From: Arthrobacter sp. B0490
GTDB taxonomy: Bacteria > Actinomycetota > Actinomycetes > Actinomycetales > Micrococcaceae
NCBI RefSeq assembly: GCF_002929355.1
Contig: NZ_PJIR01000001.1
Span: forward strand, 505,404 to 569,403
Direction: 5' to 3'
DNA length: 64,000 nt
How positions within the stretch are numbered: the stretch's first letter is position 1; every line of letters begins with the position of its first letter. Of the stretch, positions 19,387 through 27,846 are shown one piece after another. The notes below the pieces were generated by a model. That model searched no databases. It was not told the origin of the DNA and saw nothing but the letters and a program-made list of their open reading frames with translations. The position numbers and the translations under genes were made by a program.

Positions 19387-20331
19387 ATGGCACACGTGCG
19401 CCTCGCCGTTCTTTCCGCAGCTGCTGCGGCCACCCTCGCGCTGACGGCGTGCGGTGGTTCCTCCCAAGCTGCCGACGAGTCCGCCGTCGCCTCGACCGTC
19501 TCCATCGCGCACGCACAGGGGACCACGGAGGTACCGGTGGATCCCGAGACCGTCTTCACCTTCGACCTCGGCGCCCTCGACACGCTGGACGCGCTCGGCG
19601 TGGAGGTCGCCGGTGTCCCGCAGGGGACGTTGCCCGCGCAGCTGTCGGCCTACGAGGGCGGCGACACCACGAACATCGGGTCGATGAAGGAGCCCGACTT
19701 CGAGGCGATCGCCGCCGCCGCCCCGGACCTGATCATCATCTCGGGCCGCGTCGCCGACTCCTACGGAGAGCTCTCGGAGATCGCGCCGACCATCGACCTG
19801 AGCGTGGACGCGGCCGGTCCGATGGCGAGCTTCACCGGGCACACCGAGTCCCTCGGCAGGATCTTCGGCGCCGAGGACGAGGTCGCCGATCGCCTGGCGG
19901 CACTCGACACCCGGATCACCGAGACGAAGGACGCCGCGGCGTCCGCGGGCGACGGCCTGGTCCTCATGACCAGCGCCGGCGAGGTCACCGCGTACGGTAC
20001 CGGATCCCGGTTCGGCCTGATCCACGACGTGCTGGGCGTCGAGCCCGCCGCCGAGGTGAAGAGCGAGGGCACGCACGGCGAGGCGGTCTCCTTCGAGTAC
20101 ATCGCCGAGGTCGACCCCGCGCACCTCTTCGTCATCGACCGCGACGCCGCCGTCGGGGAGGCCGGCGCTGCCGGCTCCGCCGTCCTGGACAACGAGCTCG
20201 TGAACGGCACGGAGGCCGCGAAGAACGACGACGTCACCTACCTCGACTCCGCGAGCTGGTACCTGATCGGGTACGGCCTGAACAACCTCGATGCCATGGT
20301 CTCGGCCGTCCACGAGGCCGTCGCGGCCTGA
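19387..20331 (+). CDS. Siderophore ABC transporter, substrate-binding lipoprotein
   Basis: Extracytoplasmic binding protein for a ferric siderophore, 314 residues. The signal peptide ends in the lipobox LTAC (Cys about residue 22), so it is anchored as a lipoprotein. The periplasmic-binding fold of the FecB/YclQ class is seen in GALDTLDALGVEVAGVP, the stretch MKEPDFEAIAAAAPDLIIISGR and the terminal YLDSASWYLIGYGLNNLDAM. This resembles the petrobactin/catecholate-type YclQ and FatB group, but the ligand cannot be fixed from sequence. First gene of a four-gene uptake operon: binding protein, two permeases, ATPase. Possible metal-dependent operator 54 bp upstream. Confidence 0.9.
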   Translation: MAHVRLAVLSAAAAATLALTACGGSSQAADESAVASTVSIAHAQGTTEVPVDPETVFTFDLGALDTLDALGVEVAGVPQGTLPAQLSAYEGGDTTNIGSMKEPDFEAIAAAAPDLIIISGRVADSYGELSEIAPTIDLSVDAAGPMASFTGHTESLGRIFGAEDEVADRLAALDTRITETKDAAASAGDGLVLMTSAGEVTAYGTGSRFGLIHDVLGVEPAAEVKSEGTHGEAVSFEYIAEVDPAHLFVIDRDAAVGEAGAAGSAVLDNELVNGTEAAKNDDVTYLDSASWYLIGYGLNNLDAMVSAVHEAVAA

Positions 20332-20364
20332 TCCGCTCTGCCGCTCCCGCGGCGGGCGCCCCCC

Positions 20365-21378
20365 ATGGCAGCACTCACCCTCCGGCCGCAGCGGCCGGCA
20401 CAGCAGCACGGCCCGCCCCGACGCCCGGCCCTCTGGGCCGCCGGTGGAGCCGTGCTGCTGCTCGCCCTCGTCAGCCTGTTCGTGGGGGTCTCGGCGGTCT
20501 CCCCCGCCGATCTGCTCCGGGGTGATGCCGGAGTCTGGCAGACGTTCCTCGTGAGCCGGGTCCCGCGCACGCTGGCGGTCGTCCTGGCCGGCGTGGCGCT
20601 CAGCGTCTCAGGGTTCATCCTGCAGCTGATGGCGCGCAACCGCTTCGTCGAGCCGTCCACCGTCGGCACCGTGGAGTCCGCCACCGCCGGCATCCTCGTC
20701 GCGACACTGCTCCTGCCCGCCGCGCCGATCGTCGCGAAGATGGGGATCGCCGCCCTCTTCGCCGTCGCCGGGACCGCACTCTTCCTGGCCGTCCTACGGC
20801 GGATCCCGCTGCGGAACACGCTGATCGTGCCGCTCGTGGGCATCATGCTCGGCGGTGTCATCGCGGCGGGGACGACGTTCTTCGCCTACCGCTTCGACCT
20901 GCTGCAGACGCTCAACACGTGGATGATTGGCGACTTCTCCGGCCTCGTCCGCGGCCGCTACGAGCTGCTGTGGATCGTCGCCGTCCTCGCCGTCGTCGGG
21001 TACGTGTGCGCCGACCGGTTCACCGTGGCCGGCATGGGCGAGGAGTTCACCACGAACCTCGGCCTGGACTACCGGCGCACCATGAACCTCGGGCTCGTGC
21101 TGGTGAGCCTCATCAGCGCCGTCGTGGTGGTGGTGGTGGGAGCCGTCCCCTTCCTCGGCCTGATCGTGCCCAACCTCGTGTCCCTGCTCATCGGGGACAA
21201 CGTGCGCCGCGCGGTCCCCTGGATCGCGGTGTTCGGCGCCGGGTTCCTCCTCGCCTGCGACATCCTGGGCAGGGTCGTCCGCTTCCCCTACGAGGTGCCG
21301 GTCGGCGTGATCGTCTCCGTGGTCGGCAGCGCCCTGTTCATCACCCTGCTCGTTCGGAGGACCGCCGGTGCGCGCTAG
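20365..21378 (+). CDS. FecCD-type iron-siderophore permease, subunit 1
   Basis: A 337-residue inner-membrane permease of the FecCD/BtuC family with about nine or ten helices. Motifs: VSRVPRTLAVVLAGVALSVSGFILQLMARN, the conserved first-helix block, and FLGLIVPNLVSLLIGDNVRR, the coupling-helix region contacting the ATPase. It should pair with the following permease to form the translocation channel. ATG at 20365 has only a weak Shine-Dalgarno sequence (GGCGGG); the previous gene ends 33 bp upstream. The end overlaps the second permease by 11 bp, indicating coupling. Confidence 0.92.
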   Translation: MAALTLRPQRPAQQHGPPRRPALWAAGGAVLLLALVSLFVGVSAVSPADLLRGDAGVWQTFLVSRVPRTLAVVLAGVALSVSGFILQLMARNRFVEPSTVGTVESATAGILVATLLLPAAPIVAKMGIAALFAVAGTALFLAVLRRIPLRNTLIVPLVGIMLGGVIAAGTTFFAYRFDLLQTLNTWMIGDFSGLVRGRYELLWIVAVLAVVGYVCADRFTVAGMGEEFTTNLGLDYRRTMNLGLVLVSLISAVVVVVVGAVPFLGLIVPNLVSLLIGDNVRRAVPWIAVFGAGFLLACDILGRVVRFPYEVPVGVIVSVVGSALFITLLVRRTAGAR

Positions 21379-22381
21379 GACCAATCCCCTTCCCGCCGCC
21401 GTCGTGCAGTCGGACCGGAGACCCGCCCGGACGCTTCCACCCGGAGCATGGCTCGCCGTGCTCGGCACCGCGGCCGCCGCGCTGATCGCGGCGTTCCTGC
21501 TCGTCGACGTCCAGGGCGACCTCGCGTACGTGCTGCCGCGGCGGCTGAACCGCGTCGGGGCCATGGTGCTGGTCGCCGTCGCCGTCGGGGTGTCCACGGT
21601 GCTGTTCCAGACCGTGACCGGCAACCGGATCCTGACGCCGTCCATTCTGGGACTGGACGCCCTCTACATCCTCATCCAGACAGTCCTGGCGTTCGCCCTC
21701 GGAGCATCGACCCTCCTCACGCTGGGGGCGCCGATCCGCTTCGCCGTCGAGGTCACCCTCATGGTCGCCTTCTCCTGGCTGCTGTACCGCTGGCTGTTCA
21801 CGGGCGGCGGGCGGAGCCTGCACCTCCTGCTGCTGGTCGGCATCGTCTTCGGTGTCTTCTTCCGCGGCGTCTCCTCGCTGCTCCAGCGCCTGATGGACCC
21901 GAGCGAGTTCATCATCCTGCAGGACCTGTTCTTCGCGAGCTTCAACCGGGTGGACCCGACGCTGCTGCTGATCTCCGCCGTCACCGTCACCGCGCTGTGC
22001 GTCCCCGCCTGGCGCCTCCGGCACCGCCTCGACGTCCTGGCGCTCGGCCGGGACACCGCCGTCGGGCTCGGCGTCGACCACCGGCGCACCGTGACGCTGG
22101 TCCTCGTGGTCTGTTCGGTGCTCGTCGCCGTCTCCACCGCCCTCGTGGGACCCGCGACGTTCTTCGGCCTCCTCGTCTCGACCCTCGCCTACCAGCTGTG
22201 CACCTCCTTCCGGCACGCCGTCGTGCTGCCCGTCGCCGTCCTGCTCGGCGTGATAGCCCTCGTGGGCGGGCAGCTCGTCCTCGAGCAGGTCTTCGCGTTC
22301 GACACCGCGCTCAGCATCGTCATCGAGTTCACCGGCGGCCTCGTCTTCCTCGCACTCCTCCTGAAAGGCCGTATCCGGTGA
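21368..22381 (+). CDS. FecCD-type iron-siderophore permease, subunit 2
   Basis: Second FecCD permease, also 337 residues. It contains LPRRLNRVGAMVLVAVAVGVSTVLFQTVTGNRILTP-type N-terminal helices and the coupling segment GPATFFGLLVSTLAYQLC. Its sequence is clearly divergent from subunit 1, as in YclN/YclO pairs, so the channel is a heterodimer. GTG start at 21368 with GGAGG 7 nt upstream, inside the end of the preceding gene. Its stop overlaps the start of the ATPase gene by 4 bp (GTGA). Confidence 0.92.
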   Translation: MRARTNPLPAAVVQSDRRPARTLPPGAWLAVLGTAAAALIAAFLLVDVQGDLAYVLPRRLNRVGAMVLVAVAVGVSTVLFQTVTGNRILTPSILGLDALYILIQTVLAFALGASTLLTLGAPIRFAVEVTLMVAFSWLLYRWLFTGGGRSLHLLLLVGIVFGVFFRGVSSLLQRLMDPSEFIILQDLFFASFNRVDPTLLLISAVTVTALCVPAWRLRHRLDVLALGRDTAVGLGVDHRRTVTLVLVVCSVLVAVSTALVGPATFFGLLVSTLAYQLCTSFRHAVVLPVAVLLGVIALVGGQLVLEQVFAFDTALSIVIEFTGGLVFLALLLKGRIR

Positions 22382-23133
22382 TCACCGTCAGCCATGCCAC
22401 GAAGCGCTACGGGACCACCACGGTGGTGGACGACGTCAGCTGCACCATCCCGGGCGGCGTCACCTCGATCATCGGCCCGAACGGCGCCGGGAAATCGACC
22501 CTGCTGTCCATGATGAGCAGGCTCCTGCCGCTGGACGGCGGCCGCGTGGAGGTGGACGGGCTCGACGTCGGCACGACGCCGGGGGCGCGGCTCGCCCGGA
22601 CACTGTCGATCCTGCGGCAGGAGAACCAGCTGACGGTCCGGCTCTCCGTGCGCGACCTCGTCGGATTCGGCCGGTTCCCGCACAACAACGGCCGCCCCAC
22701 CGCGGCGGACCGCGAGCACATCGAGCAGGCCCTCGCCTACCTGGACCTGACCGGCCTGGCCGACCGGTTCGTCGATGAGCTCTCCGGCGGGCAGCGCCAG
22801 CGCGCCTTCATCGCCATGGTGCTGGCCCAGGACACCGACCACATCCTGCTCGACGAGCCGCTCAACAACCTGGACATGAAGCACTCCGTGGACATGATGC
22901 GCCTGCTCCGCCGGCTCGCCGACGACCTCGGGAAGACCGTGGTCCTCGTGATCCACGACATCAACTTCGCCTCCTGCTACTCGGACACCATCCTCGCGAT
23001 GCGTGACGGTGCCCTGATCCACCAGGGCACCCCGGAGGACGTCATGACGCCGGCCGTCCTCCACCGGGTGTACGACGTGGAGATCCAGGTGGAGCAGATC
23101 CGCGGCAACAGGATCGGCGTGTACTTCGCCTAG
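22378..23133 (+). CDS. Iron-siderophore ABC transporter ATPase
   Basis: A 251-residue ATP-binding subunit that energises the two FecCD permeases. Motifs in order: Walker A GPNGAGKST (about residues 36-44), Q-loop RQENQLTVRLSV, signature LSGGQRQRAFIAMVLAQD, Walker B HILLDEPLNNLD and H-switch VIHDINFA. The start is GTG at 22378, sharing four bases with the permease stop. The frame is open well upstream, but only as antisense-like noise over the permease gene. It closes the operon; the next gene starts 9 bp on from its own leaderless -10 box. Confidence 0.93.
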   Translation: MITVSHATKRYGTTTVVDDVSCTIPGGVTSIIGPNGAGKSTLLSMMSRLLPLDGGRVEVDGLDVGTTPGARLARTLSILRQENQLTVRLSVRDLVGFGRFPHNNGRPTAADREHIEQALAYLDLTGLADRFVDELSGGQRQRAFIAMVLAQDTDHILLDEPLNNLDMKHSVDMMRLLRRLADDLGKTVVLVIHDINFASCYSDTILAMRDGALIHQGTPEDVMTPAVLHRVYDVEIQVEQIRGNRIGVYFA

Positions 23134-23142
23134 GCTGGCTGC
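23131..23142 (+). promoter_or_regulatory. Leaderless -10 box for the methyltransferase gene
   Basis: TAGGCT (23131-23136), whose first three bases are the stop codon of the upstream ATPase gene, is followed by 6 nt and then the ATG at 23143. No Shine-Dalgarno sequence. It suggests an internal leaderless transcript. Confidence 0.5.
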
Positions 23143-24357
23143 ATGGCTTCGGAGAACATCGCGGACATCCTGACCCCCGAGGGCTGGGAGCTGCTGAACT
23201 CGCTCGGGCCCTACACCGGGTCCGACAGCCTGCGGCTCACGGAGCAGCTGCGGAAGGCGGGCCACTCCCCCGAGGCGGTCGCCGCGGCGCTCACGCAGTC
23301 GCGGCTCCGCGCGAAGGCGTCCGCGAAGTTCGGGCCGTTCGCGGGTCACATGGTCTTCACCGCCGCCGGTCTCGAGCAGGCCACGCGCCTGACGGTCGCC
23401 GCCCGGCACGCGCAGCGTTTCGTCGACGCCGGACTCGTGCGGGTCGCCGACCTCGGCTGCGGCCTCGGTGCGGACAGCATGGCCCTGGCGACCCTCGACC
23501 GCGAGGTCACCGCCGTCGAGCTCGACGAGACCACGGCCGCCGCCGCGACCATGAACCTGCTGCCGTTCCCCAATGCCCGCGTCGTCAACGCCGACGCCTC
23601 CTCCGTGGACACCGCGGAGTACGACGGCGTGTGGCTGGATCCGGCGCGCCGCACCACGACGACGTCGGGCACGTCCCGCATCTTCGACCCCGAGGCGTTC
23701 TCGCCCCCGCTGTCCTTCGTCCGGGAACTGGCGGACGGCGGCAAGCCCGTCGGCGTGAAGATGGGGCCGGGCATGCCGCACGACTCCATCCCGGCCACCT
23801 GCGAGGCGCAGTGGGTCTCCGTCGACGGCGACGTCACCGAGGTGGCCCTCTGGTTCAACGCCCTGCGGCGGGAGGGCGTCCGCCGTGCGGCGCTCGTCAT
23901 CGGCCCGCTGGGGGCCGCGGAGCTGGTGTCGGCCGCGGACTTCGGCGACGGACCGACGGCGGCGGTGGGCGAACCGAACGGTTACCTCTACGAGCCCGAC
24001 GGCGCCGTCATCCGGGCCGAGCTCGTGGCGGACCTCGCCGCCCGGCTCGGCGGGCACCTGCTGGACCCGATGATCGCCTATATCTGCGCTCCCTCGTTCA
24101 CGGACACCCCGTTCGCCCGTGCCTACCGGGTGCTCGAGGTGCGCCCCTACAACGTGAAGGCGCTGAAGGCCTGGGTGCGCCGGGAGGGCATCGGCGTCCT
24201 CGACATCAAGAAGCGCGGCCTCTCGGTGACACCCGAGGAGGTGCGCAGGCAGCTGCTGACCGGATCGGGCAAGGGGCGGAAGAAGGCCACCCTCGTGCTG
24301 ACCCGGATCGGCGACGAGCGCGTGGCGGTCGTCGTCGAGCCCGTCACCCTCCCCTGA
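23143..24357 (+). CDS. Class I SAM-dependent methyltransferase with THUMP-like domain
   Basis: A 404-residue protein of the THUMP-like/class I methyltransferase family that I associate with actinobacteria. An N-terminal helical part (1-90) is followed by the SAM-binding core: VADLGCGLGADSMALATLD (motif I), VTAVELDETTAAAATMN (motif II) and the DGVWLDPARRT loop, which resembles the catalytic DPP/NPP-type loop of RNA or N-methyltransferases. The C-terminal THUMP-like region (about 320-404) has EVRPYNVKALKAWVRREGIG and LDIKKRGLSVTPEEVR. An RNA substrate is plausible but unproven. The short gap after the siderophore ATPase is probably not a functional link. Confidence 0.85.
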   Translation: MASENIADILTPEGWELLNSLGPYTGSDSLRLTEQLRKAGHSPEAVAAALTQSRLRAKASAKFGPFAGHMVFTAAGLEQATRLTVAARHAQRFVDAGLVRVADLGCGLGADSMALATLDREVTAVELDETTAAAATMNLLPFPNARVVNADASSVDTAEYDGVWLDPARRTTTTSGTSRIFDPEAFSPPLSFVRELADGGKPVGVKMGPGMPHDSIPATCEAQWVSVDGDVTEVALWFNALRREGVRRAALVIGPLGAAELVSAADFGDGPTAAVGEPNGYLYEPDGAVIRAELVADLAARLGGHLLDPMIAYICAPSFTDTPFARAYRVLEVRPYNVKALKAWVRREGIGVLDIKKRGLSVTPEEVRRQLLTGSGKGRKKATLVLTRIGDERVAVVVEPVTLP

Positions 24358-24470
24358 CCGCGGCCGGGCCACACTTCCCCGCTCGCCGCAACCCGCCGCG
24401 CACGGTGCCACCGGGCCCGCGCCGTTCCTAGACTCGATGGAGTAATCAGGACACGCGGAAGGCGGACGGC

Positions 24471-25193
24471 ATGGCGGAGAACACGACGGCAACGGAGGGC
24501 GGGAAGCCCGGAGTGCTGTTCGACGTCGACGGGACCCTCGTCGACTCCAACTACCAGCACACCATGGCCTGGTGGCAGGCGTTCCGGCGGTTCGGCCACG
24601 ACGTGCCTGCGGCGGAGATCCACCGCGCGATCGGGATGGGCGGGGACAAGCTCGTGGCCCACCTCCTCGGCGACGACCGCGACCCCGACCAGGACACCGA
24701 ACTCGATGCCACCCACAGCGCCGTCTTCTCGACCTACTGGCCGGGCCTCCGCGCCTTCGAGGGCGCCGGCGACCTCGTGCGCCGCTGCGCCGATGCCGGC
24801 CTGACCGTCGTGCTCGCCTCCTCCGCCTCGCAGCAGGAGGTGGGCGTCTCCCGCGGCATCATCGACGCCGACGATTCCATCAGCGCCGCGACCAGCTCGT
24901 CGGACGCCGAGAACAGCAAGCCGTCCCCCGACATCCTCCAGGCCGCGCTCGAGGCCGGCGGCCTCGAAGCGGCGGACACCGTGTTCGTCGGCGATTCGGT
25001 CTGGGACGTCATCGCGGCGGCCGAACTGAAGATCCCGACGATCGGCCTCGCGTCGGGCGGCACCAGCGAGGCCGAACTGCGGGACGCCGGCGCGGTCGAG
25101 GTGTACAAGGACATCCGCGCACTGCTCGACGCGTTCGACGACGGCCCGCTGCAGGCCCTGGCGAAGCCGTCCTCCTCCGCCGCCAAGCCCTGA
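24471..25193 (+). CDS. HAD family phosphatase
   Basis: A 240-residue haloacid dehalogenase-like hydrolase of the beta-phosphoglucomutase/phosphoglycolate phosphatase type. Motif I is LFDVDGTLVDSNYQH (nucleophile Asp at about 20 and general acid Asp), motif II is VLASSASQQEV, the Lys of motif III falls in SKPSPDILQAAL, and motif IV is VFVGDSVWDVIAA. A helical cap (about 35-95) follows motif I. ATG preceded by GGAAGG, with a likely -10 (TAGACT) 40 nt upstream. The C-terminus ends in a short Ser/Ala tail. Substrate is not predictable. Confidence 0.88.
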   Translation: MAENTTATEGGKPGVLFDVDGTLVDSNYQHTMAWWQAFRRFGHDVPAAEIHRAIGMGGDKLVAHLLGDDRDPDQDTELDATHSAVFSTYWPGLRAFEGAGDLVRRCADAGLTVVLASSASQQEVGVSRGIIDADDSISAATSSSDAENSKPSPDILQAALEAGGLEAADTVFVGDSVWDVIAAAELKIPTIGLASGGTSEAELRDAGAVEVYKDIRALLDAFDDGPLQALAKPSSSAAKP

Positions 25194-25313
25194 GGGGTCG
25201 CTCCCCGGTCCGGGACGACGGCGCGGCCGGCGACGCGTTCGTCCCCTCGCCGCGACGGTGACGCCGCCGGAAGTCGGGAGGGCCCGCCCCTCCTCCTGAC
25301 GCCCTCCGGGCCC

Positions 25314-25325
25314 TACGCTGGGCAC
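25314..25325 (+). promoter_or_regulatory. Leaderless -10 box of the two-component operon
   Basis: TACGCT (25314-25319) stands 6 nt before the ATG at 25326 with no Shine-Dalgarno sequence, the leaderless pattern seen repeatedly in this window. Confidence 0.5.
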
Positions 25326-27074
25326 ATGGTGACCCCGAGCGGGACCCGATCGTCCCGGTCGCTGGGCCGGGCACTCGTCCTGCTCGCCGTCGCCGTCCTG
25401 TTCCTCGGCGCGTTCCAGCTGGCCCTCGTCCTGCCCACCGCCGGCGCGGACCGGTGGGTGCACCTGCTGTTCGTCGGCGTCTTCTGGGTGTACGCCGCGG
25501 CGGGCCTGATGGCCTGGTGGAGGCGACCGAGCAACCGGATGGGTGCCCTCATCCTGGTCGGCGGGTTCGCCCTGTTCACCGGGAGCCTCGCGAACACGGG
25601 GGTCCCCGTGCTCACCGCCCTCGGCACGATTACCGCGACGGCCGTCCTCGCGGTGGCGTTCCACCTGCTGCACGCGTTCCCGTCCGGGCGCCTCCGCAGC
25701 CGTGCCTCGCGGCTGACGGTGGTCGCCGGCTACCTGGTCGCCCTGGTGCTCCAGGCGCCGCTCTACCTGTTCGACCCCGCGGCACCCGCGCCGCTGGCCG
25801 TGGCCGACCGGCCCGACCTGCTGGGGCTCGGCGTCGTGGTGCAGCGGAGCGCGGGCCTCGCCGTGGCGGTCGCGACGACCGTCGTCCTGGCCCGACGCCT
25901 CCTCCGTGCGGACGCGGCACACCGCCGGGTGCTCGGCCCGCTGTTCGCGTACGGGATCGTCGCCGTGCTCCTCATCCCCGCCGGCTCCACCCTGTTCGAG
26001 GCGGTCCTCGGCATGCCGGCGACGGTGCGCGCGGGCGTGCAGGCGGCGCTGCTCGGCGGCATCCCGGTCGCCTTCGCCCTCGGCGTGCTGCGCGGCGGCT
26101 TCGCGCGCACGGGCGAACTCGAGGAACTGGGGGCCTGGCTCGGCGCCACGGACGGGGCCAGGCCCGCCCCGGCCCCGGCGCTCCGCCGCGCCCTCGGCGA
26201 CGAGTCCCTGGACATCGTGTTCTGGATGCCCGAGAGCCGCACCTGGGCGGATTCCTCCGGGGCGCCGGCCCACCTGCCGGCCCCCGGCGGTGAACGGTCC
26301 GGCGTCGACGTCGAGGTCGGTGGTCGCCGGGTGGGGGCGATCGTGTACGACGCGTCCCTCATCGGTGACCCGGAGCTGGTGCGCTCCGCGGGCCGGGTGG
26401 TCGCGATCGCCGTGGAACGCGAACGGCTCACCGCCGAACTGCTGGCGAGCCAGGCCGCGCTGCTCACCTCGCGCGCCCGCCTGGTCGCCGCCGCCGATCG
26501 GGAACGGCGGCGCATCGCGCAGGACCTGCACGACGGGCTCCAGGTCCAGCTCGTCCTCCTCGCGCTCGAGGCCCAGCAGGTGGCGAACGGATCCGGGTCG
26601 ACGATCACCCGCGAGCAGGTGACATCGCTCCGGAAAGGCATCGACGACGCCGCGGGGGACCTCCGCCGCCTCGTGCACGACGTCATGCCCTCGACGCTGA
26701 TCGAACACGGTCTCTCCGCGGCCACGGAGGACCTCGTCGACCGCATGCCGGTCCCCACCCGCCTGCATCTCGGCATCACCGACGGCGCACTGCCCGAGGC
26801 GATCGAGAGCACCGCCTACTTCGTCGTCGCCGAGGGGCTGGCGAACGCCCTCAAGCACTCCAGGGCCGCCGCGTTCACGGTGCGCATCGAACGCAGGGGC
26901 GACCGGCTGCTCGTCCAGGTGGACGACGACGGCGTCGGCGGGGCGTCCTTCCACGCCGGGCGCGGGCTGCGCGGACTGGCGGACCGGGTCGAGGTCGTCA
27001 ACGGGCGCCTGGAGATGCAGAGCCATGCGGGCCGGGGAACACGACTGAGGGCGGAGCTGCCGTGCGTGTTGTGA
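25326..27074 (+). CDS. NarL-type sensor histidine kinase
   Basis: A 582-residue membrane sensor kinase. About eight hydrophobic segments fill residues 15-265 with little extracellular loop, so it probably senses something in or near the membrane. A linker follows, then the HisKA_3 dimerisation helix ERRRIAQDLHDGLQVQLVLL with the phospho-accepting His in DLHDG, and the ATPase domain with N-box VVAEGLANALKHS, G1 box VDDDGVGG and GRGLRGLADRVEVVNG. It overlaps the response regulator gene by 13 bp, so the two form a cognate pair. Regulated genes are unknown; the lipoprotein downstream is a candidate target only by position. Confidence 0.9.
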   Translation: MVTPSGTRSSRSLGRALVLLAVAVLFLGAFQLALVLPTAGADRWVHLLFVGVFWVYAAAGLMAWWRRPSNRMGALILVGGFALFTGSLANTGVPVLTALGTITATAVLAVAFHLLHAFPSGRLRSRASRLTVVAGYLVALVLQAPLYLFDPAAPAPLAVADRPDLLGLGVVVQRSAGLAVAVATTVVLARRLLRADAAHRRVLGPLFAYGIVAVLLIPAGSTLFEAVLGMPATVRAGVQAALLGGIPVAFALGVLRGGFARTGELEELGAWLGATDGARPAPAPALRRALGDESLDIVFWMPESRTWADSSGAPAHLPAPGGERSGVDVEVGGRRVGAIVYDASLIGDPELVRSAGRVVAIAVERERLTAELLASQAALLTSRARLVAAADRERRRIAQDLHDGLQVQLVLLALEAQQVANGSGSTITREQVTSLRKGIDDAAGDLRRLVHDVMPSTLIEHGLSAATEDLVDRMPVPTRLHLGITDGALPEAIESTAYFVVAEGLANALKHSRAAAFTVRIERRGDRLLVQVDDDGVGGASFHAGRGLRGLADRVEVVNGRLEMQSHAGRGTRLRAELPCVL

Positions 27075-27706
27075 TCGGAGAGGACGAGGCGCTGCTCCGG
27101 CAGGGGCTGACGCTCGTCCTCGAGCAGGAGGGGTTCGACGTCGTCGCCGCGGTCCCGGATGCCGGGCAGCTCCTCGACGCCGTGGCCCGGCACCGTCCGG
27201 ACCTCGTCGTGACCGACATCCGCATGCCGCCGACACACACCGACGAGGGCCTCGTCGCCGCCCTCCGGATCCGGTCGGAGCACCCGGACTCGGCGGTCGT
27301 GGTGCTCTCCCAGTACGTGCAGCGGCGGTACGCCCTCGAGCTGCTCACCAACCGGCCGGGGGTCGGCTACCTGCTGAAGCAGCGGATCGCCGACGTCGAG
27401 GCCTTCTGTGCCGATCTCCGGCGCGTCGCCGCCGGTGGTACCGCCCTCGATCCGGAGGTCGTCGACGTCCTGGTGAAGCGTGCCCGGCTCGCCCGGGACG
27501 ACCTGGCACGGCTGACCCGGCGCCAGCGGGAGGTGCTGTCACTCATGGCGGAGGGGCGCAGCAACGCGGGGATCGCGTCGAGGCTCGTGGTGACGGAGAA
27601 GGCCGTGGTCCAGCACTCCTCGCGCATCTACGAGGCGCTCGGCCTGCCGGTCGCGGTGGACGACCACCGCCGGGTGCTCGCCGTGATCCGCTACCTGGCC
27701 CGGTAG
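27062..27706 (+). CDS. LuxR/NarL family response regulator
   Basis: A 214-residue cytoplasmic response regulator. Receiver domain 1-120: acidic pocket GEDEALLRQGL, phospho-acceptor Asp in DLVVTDIRMPP, switch Ser in VVVLSQYVQ and Lys in YLLKQRI. C-terminal GerE-type helix-turn-helix (about 148-205): LTRRQREVLSLMAEGRSNAGIASRLVVTEKAV. The recognition helix reads TEKAVVQHSSRIYEALGLP, where Val-Gln-His replaces the usual Val-x-Lys/Asn-His pattern, so its operator may be unusual. GTG start with GGAG upstream, inside the kinase gene. Confidence 0.92.
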   Translation: MRVVIGEDEALLRQGLTLVLEQEGFDVVAAVPDAGQLLDAVARHRPDLVVTDIRMPPTHTDEGLVAALRIRSEHPDSAVVVLSQYVQRRYALELLTNRPGVGYLLKQRIADVEAFCADLRRVAAGGTALDPEVVDVLVKRARLARDDLARLTRRQREVLSLMAEGRSNAGIASRLVVTEKAVVQHSSRIYEALGLPVAVDDHRRVLAVIRYLAR

Positions 27707-27846
27707 GCACACGGACGGACACGGAGGCACCCGGCCGCTTCGTCCGGCCGCCCGGGGCGGCCCGAAGACGGGACATAGGCCCATCGCCGTCCGTCCGGGC
27801 CGCGCACTACCCTGAGTGTCCCAGCCGGCCCCGGTCAGGAGTCCCC